Below, in pieces: positions 1-5,393 of a stretch of DNA of 7,852 bases (position 1 is the stretch's first letter; every line of letters starts with the position of its first letter). Source of the stretch: Pseudomonadota bacterium. Lineage in GTDB: Bacteria; Pseudomonadota; Gammaproteobacteria; Xanthomonadales; Xanthomonadaceae. The DNA lies in NCBI GenBank assembly GCA_023453655.1, contig JAEXTE010000162.1:1-7852 (forward strand). Reading direction: 5' to 3'. A program made the position numbers and the translations under genes. The notes under the pieces are model-generated. The model was not told where the DNA came from. It saw only the letters and a program-made list of their open reading frames with translations, and made no database searches.

Positions 1-468
1 CCCGGCCGCCAGCAGCGGCCGGGCCGGGAAGCGGCGCGCGATATCGACCGCCGCGCACACCACCTCGTCGATCCGGCAGGAGTGGAAAATGTCGGGGTTG
101 AGGTGGTGGGTATCGCCGTGGTCCCGGAAGTTGAGGCGGAACACCTCGTAGCCGCGCGCCAGCAGCTGCGCCGCGGTCAGGCGCATGTAGCTCGACTCGG
201 CGCTGCCCTCCCAGCCGTGCAGCAGCAGGACCAGCCCGCGCGGCCGCGTTCCGGGCACCGCGCTGTGCAGGCCGAGCAGGCGCACGCCGTCGCCACCGTC
301 GAGCAGGTACGGCCGGGTCGCCGCGCCGGTACGCGCCAGTTCCCGCGCGCCGCGGCGCGCCCGCCCGGCGCTGCTGCCCAACACGGTCTGCAGGTGCGGG
401 CTGCGCAGCCAGGGTGGCGGCGCGAAGGCCGCCAGGCCGTCGCCCCCGCCGCCCCCGTCCGGATTCAT
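1..468 (-). CDS. YheT-family alpha/beta-fold hydrolase, N-terminal part (runs off the window)
   Basis: The first 156 codons of a minus-strand gene are present and its C-terminus lies before position 1. The translation fits the YheT/COG0429 branch of alpha/beta hydrolases. It has an early Pro-Trp-Leu stretch followed by HLQT (residues 25-28), the oxyanion-region motif HGWEG (84-88) and the signature RDHGDTHHLN (115-124). The visible part ends at PLLAAG, just before where the family's nucleophilic serine elbow is expected, so the Ser, Asp and His of the triad cannot be checked. The family consists of predicted serine hydrolases or esterases whose natural substrates are mostly unknown. The N-terminus carries a run of five glycines and no signal peptide. 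The ATG overlaps the TGA of the upstream acyltransferase gene (ATGA), and GAGG lies 10 nt upstream, which supports this start. It is probably the last visible gene of the DUF1232-led operon. Family assignment is fairly sure; substrate is unknown. Confidence 0.85.
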   Translation of the reverse strand, partial: MNPDGGGGGDGLAAFAPPPWLRSPHLQTVLGSSAGRARRGARELARTGAATRPYLLDGGDGVRLLGLHSAVPGTRPRGLVLLLHGWEGSAESSYMRLTAAQLLARGYEVFRLNFRDHGDTHHLNPDIFHSCRIDEVVCAAVDIARRFPARPLLAAG

Positions 469-1283
469 GGGCGCATCGCCTCGACGATGCGCTCGCGGGC
501 GATCTCCGCGATGCGGCGGCGACCCTCGGCGTCGCCGGGCACCACCGCTTCCAGGAACACCACCTCGGCCGGCCGCGACGGCTCGCCGAGCAGGCGCAGG
601 AAGTTGCCGAAGAAGCTCTCCTTCGGCGCGAACGCGACCACGTGCTGGGCACTGCCGCCGGCGCCGTAGCGCAGCGCCACCGGCTGCACCGGCGCGCCGG
701 CCTCGACCGCGGCCAGGAAGATGCGCGCGTGGAACGGGCCGACCGCGCGGCCGTCGCGGGTGCGCCCTTCCGGGAACACGCCGACCGCGCGCCCTTCACG
801 CAGCCGCGCCAGCATCTCGTGCAGCACCCCGCCCAGCGACTCCTGGCTGCCGCGGTGGTGGAAGATCGTCTCGCCGCGCGCCGCCAGCCAGCCCACCAGC
901 GGCCATCCGGCGATCTCGCGCTTGGCCACGAAGCCCATCATCCGCTGGCTGTGCAGCGCGACGATGTCGATCCAGCTGACGTGGTTGGCGACGAACATCA
1001 CCGCGCCCGGCATCGGCGTGCCGATGCGCCGCACGCGCAGCCCGAACACGCGCATCAGCCCGCCCTGCCACCAGCGCACCACGCGATGCCCGAGGCGCTC
1101 GCCGCTGCGCAGGCGCAGGTCGCCGAACGGCCTGGACATCAGGATCAGGATGGCCGGCAGGTGCACCAGCACGTGCCACAACAGGAAGGGGATACGTACC
1201 GCGTAACGGAGGAGACGCACGACAGGGTCAGCCAGCAGGACGGGGGGCGTCCGAAGCCGCCCACGATACCCAATGGCGGCCAC
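465..1283 (-). CDS. PlsC-type lysophospholipid acyltransferase (1-acyl-glycerol-3-phosphate acyltransferase family)
   Basis: A 272-residue membrane-associated acyltransferase. The family moves an acyl chain from acyl-ACP or acyl-CoA to a lysophospholipid, classically lysophosphatidic acid to phosphatidic acid. The four family blocks are visible: NHVSWID with catalytic H101 and D106 (HX4D), KREIAGWPLVG (121-131), FPEGRT (170-175, phosphate binding) and VQPVALRY (199-206). A hydrophobic segment near residues 31-49 probably anchors the protein to the inner membrane. The reading starts with GTG at 1283, 36 nt after the thioesterase stop, without a convincing Shine-Dalgarno. A small GGGGC/GCCCC hairpin (1286-1300) sits directly in front of it. 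A shorter start at the GTG of codon 22 (1220), just before the hydrophobic segment, is possible. The 3' end overlaps the next gene by 4 bp. The genome probably has other plsC paralogues, so this may be an acyl-remodelling enzyme rather than the essential one. That last point is inference. Confidence 0.92.
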   Translation of the reverse strand: MAAIGYRGRLRTPPVLLADPVVRLLRYAVRIPFLLWHVLVHLPAILILMSRPFGDLRLRSGERLGHRVVRWWQGGLMRVFGLRVRRIGTPMPGAVMFVANHVSWIDIVALHSQRMMGFVAKREIAGWPLVGWLAARGETIFHHRGSQESLGGVLHEMLARLREGRAVGVFPEGRTRDGRAVGPFHARIFLAAVEAGAPVQPVALRYGAGGSAQHVVAFAPKESFFGNFLRLLGEPSRPAEVVFLEAVVPGDAEGRRRIAEIARERIVEAMRP

Positions 1284-1319
1284 GCGGGGCCAGCCGCCCC
1301 TGCGTCCGGCCCGGCAGGC

Positions 1320-1751
1320 TCAGGGCCGCGCCACCACCGCCAGGGTCAGGCGCGAGACGCAGACCGGGCGCCCGGCCTCGTCCTCGATGCGGATGTCCCA
1401 GACCTGGGTGCTGCGGCCCACGTGCAGCGGCCGCGCGGTGCCGGTGACCGTACCGCTGCGCACGCCACGCAGGTGGTTGGCGTTGATCTCGATGCCGACC
1501 ACGCCGCAACCCTCGGGCGCGCACAGGCCGCCGGCGCTGCTGCCCCGCGTTTCGCCCCGCAGCGCCGAGGCGCCGCCATGGAGCAGCCCATAGGGCTGGT
1601 GGGTGCGCGCGTCCACCGGCATGGTGGCGCGCAGCCAGTCCGGGCCGATGCCGGTGAACACGATGCCCAGCGCCTGGATCGCGGTGTTCCGCGACAGCGC
1701 GTTGAGCTGCTCGAGGTCGACGTCGGCGCGGAACGTCCGCGCCGTGCTCAC
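1320..1751 (-). CDS. PaaI/YdiI-type hotdog-fold acyl-CoA thioesterase
   Basis: A 143-residue single hotdog domain that would hydrolyse an acyl- or aroyl-CoA thioester in the cytoplasm. It closely follows E. coli YdiI (MenI): ATMPVDARTHQPYGLLHGG (42-60) with H58 and G59-G60, the expected catalytic glutamate E67, GIEINANHLR (86-95) and the terminal SRLTLAVV strand. Xanthomonads are generally ubiquinone users, so a menaquinone role is unlikely; the substrate is unknown, and a fatty-acyl or aromatic acyl-CoA is plausible. The start is GTG at 1751, whose bases overlap the TGA of the DUF1232 gene (GTGA), so translation is probably coupled to it. Odd feature: the helix carrying E67 reads ALRGETRGS, with R65 and R69, where YdiI has hydrophobic residues. 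This could tune specificity or reflect damage. The family call is strong. Confidence 0.93.
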   Translation of the reverse strand: MSTARTFRADVDLEQLNALSRNTAIQALGIVFTGIGPDWLRATMPVDARTHQPYGLLHGGASALRGETRGSSAGGLCAPEGCGVVGIEINANHLRGVRSGTVTGTARPLHVGRSTQVWDIRIEDEAGRPVCVSRLTLAVVARP

Positions 1752-2365
1752 TTGATGCGGAACAGGCTCGGGCGCCAGGCGCGCGAGTACGCGGCGCGGC
1801 CATAGCCGCTGCTGCTGCCGTAGCCGATGCCGAAGCCCTCGCCGCCGCGCTGGCGACGCGCGTGCATGCGCTCGACCAGCTCGTCGCGGCGGCTGTCCAG
1901 CCAGTCGGTGCGGCCCACGGCCGAAGGCTCGATGCCGCGCTTGGTGGCCTCGCGCTCGCGGTACTCGCAGAAATCGTCGTAGGCCTCGAGCTCGTGGCGC
2001 AATTCACGCACGCACAGCTCGATCATGATCGCGTCGTCGAGGTAGCCGAGCACCTGCACGTGGTCGGGGATCACGTCCTGCGGATCGGCGAAGTAGACCA
2101 GCGCCGAGAGCACGTGCTGGCGGTCTTCCTCGTCCAGGTGCCAGCCTTCGTCGCGCACCATGGCGATCATGTCGTCCAGGCGCTCCAGGCGCTCGCGGAT
2201 GAAGTCCGGCACCCGGACCTGCTGCGCGCCTTCCAGCAGCTTCGATGCCGCCTGCACGACCTCCTCGGGACTCTTGCCGGCCGCCGCCTTGCGCGCGGCT
2301 TCAAGCGCACTGGCGAAGTGCTCCAGGTCGTGGTCGTTGAGGTCGATGGTCAGCGAAAGCGACAT
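1748..2365 (-). CDS. DUF1232/YkvA-type protein with a Gly/Tyr/Ser-rich C-terminal tail
   Basis: A 205-residue soluble-looking protein and first gene of the downstream operon. Residues 84-125 match the DUF1232 (YkvA) pattern, centred on DVIPDHVQVLGYLDDA (97-112). The biochemical role of this domain is not established. An acidic, helical N-terminal part (1-83) contains two or three amphipathic stretches, and a charged helical stretch follows (115-170). No signal peptide or membrane segment is visible, although some other DUF1232 proteins have one. The last 30 residues change character: from 171 the sequence reads RQRGGE, then the low-complexity core GFGIGYGSSSGY (177-188), then a basic aromatic end terminating in FRIK. 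The same tail design ends the neighbouring 63-residue protein. The ATG at 2365 has only a weak Shine-Dalgarno (GGGA) but is preceded by a good sigma70-type promoter. The stop overlaps the thioesterase GTG. The domain call is good; function is unknown. Confidence 0.88.
   Translation of the reverse strand: MSLSLTIDLNDHDLEHFASALEAARKAAAGKSPEEVVQAASKLLEGAQQVRVPDFIRERLERLDDMIAMVRDEGWHLDEEDRQHVLSALVYFADPQDVIPDHVQVLGYLDDAIMIELCVRELRHELEAYDDFCEYREREATKRGIEPSAVGRTDWLDSRRDELVERMHARRQRGGEGFGIGYGSSSGYGRAAYSRAWRPSLFRIK
1803..1837 (-). repeat. Copy A of a 35-bp near-identical coding repeat (GFGxGYGxSSGY tail core)
   Basis: This stretch lies inside the 3' end of the DUF1232 gene. It matches positions 2542-2576 in the small orphan gene at 32 of 35 bases. 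The differences correspond to one synonymous Gly codon, Ile versus Val, and Ser versus Asn. Weaker similarity continues on the 5' coding side over the RRxR codons, after a 9-nt (Gly-Gly-Glu) insertion in this copy. The preferred codons of a GC-rich genome would inflate DNA identity, so the protein-level match is the firmer observation. Confidence 0.75.
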
Positions 2366-2483
2366 GGCGGGTCCCGGTGCGGAAAAGATGCGCAGCCTAG
2401 GCCCGGCGCGCCGCGCGCGTCAATTGCGGGCGACCGCGTGGCGCATGCCGCGCCAGGCTTTGCGTCGCGATGCAGGCAACGTA
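2366..2483. other. 118-bp intergenic region between the orphan small gene and the DUF1232 gene
   Basis: Besides the promoter at 2394-2423, this gap contains an inverted repeat TGGCGC/GCGCCA (2439-2444 and 2450-2455, 5-nt loop). It lies about 30 nt past the small gene's stop. It could form a hairpin in the small gene's transcript, but no U-tract follows it, so I do not call it an intrinsic terminator. I see no gene here. Confidence 0.4.
2394..2423 (-). promoter_or_regulatory. Sigma70-type promoter for the DUF1232-thioesterase-acyltransferase-hydrolase operon
   Basis: On the minus strand a -35 hexamer TTGACG (2423-2418, 5 of 6 consensus bases) is followed after 18 bp by TAGGCT (2399-2394, with the key first T, second A and last T). 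Transcription would begin near 2387, giving a leader of about 20 nt before the ATG at 2365. It lies in the 118-bp gap behind the orphan small gene and is the clearest promoter in the window. Its location suggests that the small gene and the operon are transcribed separately, or that read-through is supplemented here. Confidence 0.6.
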
Positions 2484-2675
2484 TCAGGCGAAACGGAAAC
2501 GCGCGGTGCCGGGCGACGGCGTGTAGCGACGATCGCTGGCGTAGCCGCTGCTGTTGCCGTAGCCGACACCGAAGCCGCGCTCGCGGCGTTCGAAGGCAAG
2601 GCGGGGACGCAGGTTGCCCGGGCCGGGAACGCCGGTGCGCGGGGCGGAGACGGGGGTGGTGGAGAGCTGGTTCAT
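2484..2675 (-). CDS. Small basic orphan protein with GFGxGYGxSSGY C-terminal tail
   Basis: I do not recognise a named family for this 63-residue protein. It has ten arginines against two glutamates and one aspartate, no cysteine, no signal peptide and no hydrophobic segment. The N-terminal third is rich in Ser, Thr, Pro and Gly. A basic junction (ERRER, 29-33) follows, then the core GFGVGYGNSSGY (34-45), a spaced Tyr (51) and the ending ARFRFA. The second half has the same layout as the C-terminus of the DUF1232 protein next door, which is the main reason to believe it is real. The ATG at 2675 is preceded by GAGG with a 5-nt gap. An in-frame ATG 17 codons upstream (2726) has no ribosome site and overlaps the likely promoter, so I reject it. 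The gene stands alone, with 217 bp before it and 118 bp after. Nucleic-acid binding is conceivable from the charge, but nothing shows it. Confidence 0.65.
   Translation of the reverse strand: MNQLSTTPVSAPRTGVPGPGNLRPRLAFERRERGFGVGYGNSSGYASDRRYTPSPGTARFRFA
2542..2576 (-). repeat. Copy B of the 35-bp coding repeat, in the small orphan gene
   Basis: Partner of positions 1803-1837. It encodes GFGVGYGNSSGY, residues 34-45 of the 63-residue protein. It is in the same reading phase and orientation, and at about the same distance (18 versus 17 residues) from the end of its protein as the DUF1232 copy. This argues for a conserved protein tail rather than a random DNA repeat. Confidence 0.75.
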
Positions 2676-2892
2676 GGCGACCTCGTGCGGGGGAGTGTGT
2701 TGCGGTGTGCTGGTAAAGTAGTACACCAGACCGGCTTTGACATGGGCCGGAAGTCACGGCTCGGGCGATCGGGGCCGCGCACGCCGGAACTTGTTGATTG
2801 GGATGGGATCCGGGAGCCCGGGGTTGCAACCTTCGGGCATGACTGACGACACCCCCGCCGAGGCCGGCAGGCACGCGGGGGGAACCCCGGAG
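2676..2892. other. 217-bp intergenic region with several short inverted repeats
   Basis: This is the longest non-coding gap in the window, lying between the PLD gene stop and the small orphan gene. It holds the 10-bp perfect palindrome GGTTGCAACC (2822-2831). An overlapping CCGGG-AG-CCCGG repeat lies at 2810-2821. An 8-bp inverted pair CCGGGGTT (2818-2825) and AACCCCGG (2883-2890) is also present. The second arm begins 3 nt after the PLD stop codon and can itself form a local CGGGG/CCCCG hairpin. These might mark the end of the PLD transcript or a structured leader, but no U-tract is present. A 28-codon minus-strand frame (2836-2750) has no ribosome site and is not called. Confidence 0.4.
2715..2743 (-). 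promoter_or_regulatory. Possible promoter of the small orphan gene
   Basis: In a relatively AT-rich patch, the minus strand reads ATGTCA (2743-2738, 4 of 6 to the -35 consensus), a 17-bp spacer, then TACTTT (2720-2715, a weak -10). Transcription would start near 2708, about 33 nt before the ATG at 2675. The hexamers are poor, so this is tentative. Confidence 0.35.
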
Positions 2893-4809
2893 CTAGAGAA
2901 TCGGGGCCAGCCCGGCGCCGAAGGCGGTGAAGATGCGGGTCAGCAGGGTGCGGAAGCCGAGGTTGACCTCGGGGAAGTCGCCCACCGGCTCGTAGCAGGC
3001 GCGGAAGCCCGGGTCGGTGGCCGGCAGCGGCTCCGGGCAGGCCGGCCCGGGCTGGAACTCGTAGCTGGTGGCGTAGCGCACCGGCCACAGGTCGAACACG
3101 GGCAGGTGCTCGGAGACCTTGGTCAGCGAGTACTCCAGGCCCGACAGCACGGGCGGCCGGTCGCGCCGGGCGATGGTCCAGGCGTTCTCCGGCGCCATGT
3201 CGCGGCGGATGCTGTCGCCCAGCGCGCGCGCGAACGCCGGATCGTCGATGATCACCGCGCTCTCGGTGTTGTAGTCGTCGCCGCGCGGATCGAAGTTGTG
3301 GGTACCGACCACGCCGATGCGGTTGTCGATCACCAGCGACTTGGCGTGCAGGCCGAAGCGCACGCCGGCGCGCTTGAGCGGCACGCGCTGGTGCACGCCG
3401 ATGCCGGCGTAGCGCAGCGCGGCGTATTCGCGTTCCAGCGGCGGCGTTCGCCGCTGTCCCTCTTCCGGTTCCGGCTCGACCCGGCCGATGTTGGCGCTGC
3501 CGTCCGGGTTCCAGGAGATGTCCACCGCGCCGGTGGCGTCCAGGTCGATGGGCGCGTCCTCCGGAAACGGCTTGAACTCGTGGATCTCGAAGCCGAACTC
3601 GCGCAGGTGCCGGCGCTTGTACTTGTAGGACAGCGCGTAGGTGATGAACGAGTCCGTCGCCGCCAGGCTGTTGGTGGAGACGATGACCCGCGGCGGATCG
3701 GGCCGCTCGTGCATGCGCCGGAACATGTCCTGGGCCTGGTCGGACAGCACCAGATAAGGCGTCTGCAGCAACACCTCGTCCTGCGCCGACTCGATCAGCT
3801 GGTTGAGCAGCGGGGAGGCATGCACCGCGCTGGCGGCCAGTTCGCGGTCGCGGCGGTGCTTCTGCGGCAGGTCGGCGATGAACAGCACCTCGCCGACCGG
3901 GATCGCCGGCTCGACCAGGCGCTCGCGCACCAGGTCCTTGTCGTCGGCCGCGCGCGCCACCGCCTCCACCCGCGCGGGATGTTGGTAGGGCCAGTCCGGC
4001 AGCGGCGGCGCGCCTTTGCGCAGCAGGTGGCGGCCGACGTCGTCGAGGCGCTCGACCGGCACGCTCAGCCGCGCGTTCCAGAACGCCTCGAAGTTGGCCG
4101 CCATCTCCGCGGTCACCGGGCCGCCGACCAGCACGTCGCGGTCGCGGAAGTTGTATTCGGCATTCCAGTCGTAATAGTCGTCCTGGTAGTTGCGTCCCCC
4201 GGTGATCCCGACCAGGCCGTCGACCAGCAGCAGCTTGCTGTGCATGCGCTGGTTGAGCCGGCGCCAGCAGCAGGCGGCCGCCCAGGCGTACATCGGATAG
4301 GTGATGCGGGCACGGTCGAGCACCGGGTTGTAGATGCGGATCTCGAAGTTCGTGTGGGCCGAGGCCAGCGCCGCCAGCGTGTCGACCTGCTTGAGCGCCG
4401 ACAGCTGGTCGACCAGCATGCGCACGCGCACGCCGCGCCGGACCGCCGCCATCAGCTCGTCGAGCACCAGGTGGCCGGCGTCGTCCTCGTCGAAGATGTA
4501 GGTCTGCAGGTCGATGCTGTGGCGCGCGCCGCGGATCAGGTCCAGGCGCGAGACCAGCGCGTCCTGGCCGTAGTCGAGCAGCAGGGCGTAGTGGCGCGGC
4601 TGGCCGGGCGTGCTCTCGGCCATCGCGCGCTCGCCCAGCGCGCGCAGCGGCGATGGCTGCGCGCAGGCGTCCTCGGCCTGGCAGGCGACCACGTCCGAAC
4701 GCGCCTGCAGCGCGATCGCCGCGGCCTGGTCGCGCTGCAGCGCCGACAGGCTGCCGCAGCCGCCGCAGGCCAGGGCCAGCAGCGCGACGAACGCCCGCAG
4801 CACGCTCAT
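2893..4809 (-). CDS. Exported phospholipase D-superfamily protein, ClsC/YmdC-like cardiolipin synthase (putative lipoprotein)
   Basis: A 638-residue enzyme with two HKD half-sites: HSKLLLVD (H190, K192, D197) followed by GGRNYQDDYYDW, and HAKSLVID (H488, K490, D495) followed by GTHNFDPRG. The opening LLLDYGQDAL and SIDLQTYIFDEDDAG match the ClsC/YmdC branch. That branch makes cardiolipin by phosphatidyl transfer in E. coli, but phospholipase activity cannot be excluded. The N-terminus is a secretion signal ending in ALACGGCGS. C15 or C18 could be lipidated, though neither gives a textbook lipobox. ClsC is about 473 residues, so this protein is long. The extra length includes an acidic, proline-rich insertion (about 415-470) just before the second HKD and a roughly 90-residue C-terminal extension with C591 and C605. 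The ATG at 4809 overlaps the YceI gene's stop (ATGA). The frame stays open upstream to 5586, but the signal peptide and the overlap fix this start. It is the last gene of its operon. Confidence 0.92.
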   Translation of the reverse strand: MSVLRAFVALLALACGGCGSLSALQRDQAAAIALQARSDVVACQAEDACAQPSPLRALGERAMAESTPGQPRHYALLLDYGQDALVSRLDLIRGARHSIDLQTYIFDEDDAGHLVLDELMAAVRRGVRVRMLVDQLSALKQVDTLAALASAHTNFEIRIYNPVLDRARITYPMYAWAAACCWRRLNQRMHSKLLLVDGLVGITGGRNYQDDYYDWNAEYNFRDRDVLVGGPVTAEMAANFEAFWNARLSVPVERLDDVGRHLLRKGAPPLPDWPYQHPARVEAVARAADDKDLVRERLVEPAIPVGEVLFIADLPQKHRRDRELAASAVHASPLLNQLIESAQDEVLLQTPYLVLSDQAQDMFRRMHERPDPPRVIVSTNSLAATDSFITYALSYKYKRRHLREFGFEIHEFKPFPEDAPIDLDATGAVDISWNPDGSANIGRVEPEPEEGQRRTPPLEREYAALRYAGIGVHQRVPLKRAGVRFGLHAKSLVIDNRIGVVGTHNFDPRGDDYNTESAVIIDDPAFARALGDSIRRDMAPENAWTIARRDRPPVLSGLEYSLTKVSEHLPVFDLWPVRYATSYEFQPGPACPEPLPATDPGFRACYEPVGDFPEVNLGFRTLLTRIFTAFGAGLAPIL

Positions 4810-5393
4810 GGCGCCGGCGTGGGCCGGGTGCGGATGCGCAGGTTGAACACCACCCGGTCGGACAGGGCGAAGCCCCAGCGGTCCATCGCGTAGTCGCTGC
4901 GATAGACCACGCCGCTGGCGACGACGTCGCAGTCGATGGTGGGGCGCGCGCAGCTGGCCGGCTCCAGCGTGAACACCTCGCGCCGGCGCACGCCGCGGAT
5001 GGTCAGCGCGCCGCCGAGCAGCCCGCCCTCGCGCAGCAGGTCTTCGGTGTAGGGGTCGGACACGAACTCGACCCAGGGATGGTGGTCGGCGTCGAAGAAC
5101 CCGGCGCCGCGGGTGATTTTCGAGTAGCGCGGATGGCCGAGGATCTCGACCTCGCCCGCGGGCAGGCGCAGCCGCACCTGGCGCCGGCGCTCCGAGGTGT
5201 CGACGATTTCGCCGCTCCACTCGGGGAAACGGCCTTCCAGCGCCTGGCCCCAGCGCGTCTTGAGCTGGAAGCCGATGCGCGACTGGGCAGGGTCGATCTC
5301 GCCGGCGCACGCCGCCGGCATCGCCAGCGCGGTCGCCAGCCCCAGCAGCGCCAGCCACCGCCCGCGCCGGACCACGGGCACGAGGTCGCTCAC
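4806..5393 (-). CDS. Exported YceI-family protein
   Basis: A 195-residue periplasmic protein of the YceI beta-barrel fold. Members bind long isoprenoid or lipid chains in a hydrophobic tunnel, but the ligand here is unknown. A clear Sec signal peptide is present: basic RRGR at 9-12, hydrophobic core 13-25, and AACA-GE with likely cleavage after residue 30. The mature part shows the family pattern: SRIGFQLKTRWG (38-49), LEGRFPEWSGEI (52-63), the FDADHHPWVEFVSDPY block (100-115), GALTIRGVRRREVFTL (128-143) and the closing RSDYAMDRWGFALSDRVVFNLRI. C148 and C155 could form a disulfide after export. The start is GTG at 5393, overlapping the sixA stop codon (GTGA) and giving a complete signal peptide. 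The frame is open further upstream, but that stretch is antisense-like and lies inside sixA. The stop overlaps the PLD gene's ATG. It may serve the neighbouring lipid enzyme; that is inference. Confidence 0.92.
   Translation of the reverse strand: MSDLVPVVRRGRWLALLGLATALAMPAACAGEIDPAQSRIGFQLKTRWGQALEGRFPEWSGEIVDTSERRRQVRLRLPAGEVEILGHPRYSKITRGAGFFDADHHPWVEFVSDPYTEDLLREGGLLGGALTIRGVRRREVFTLEPASCARPTIDCDVVASGVVYRSDYAMDRWGFALSDRVVFNLRIRTRPTPAP

Noticed and set aside
414..1805. A 463-codon open plus-strand frame opposite the acyltransferase and thioesterase genes.
   Set aside because: No motif, compositionally biased (His, Ala, Arg, Gln), and opposite two well-recognised genes. Treated as a GC-driven shadow.
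2484..2675. The small orphan gene as a ribosomally made, modified peptide (RiPP) precursor, suggested by its Gly/Ser-rich second half.
   Set aside because: There is no modification enzyme, protease or transporter of RiPP type in the window. It has no cysteines, and the same tail sits on a 205-residue DUF1232 protein.
2737..2742. A perfect TTGACA on the plus strand.
   Set aside because: No -10 element follows about 17 bp downstream, and no plus-strand gene begins in that region. Chance occurrence is most likely.
2750..2836. A 28-codon minus-strand frame between the PLD gene and the small orphan gene.
   Set aside because: No ribosome site, no similarity that I recognise, and it overlaps the inverted repeats and the likely promoter region.
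2737..4893. A long open plus-strand frame (718 codons) opposite the PLD gene.
   Set aside because: Its translation is low-complexity and rich in Arg, Ala, Gly, Val and Gln with no recognisable domain. The minus strand carries both HKD motifs and a signal peptide. It is a by-product of high GC at third codon positions.
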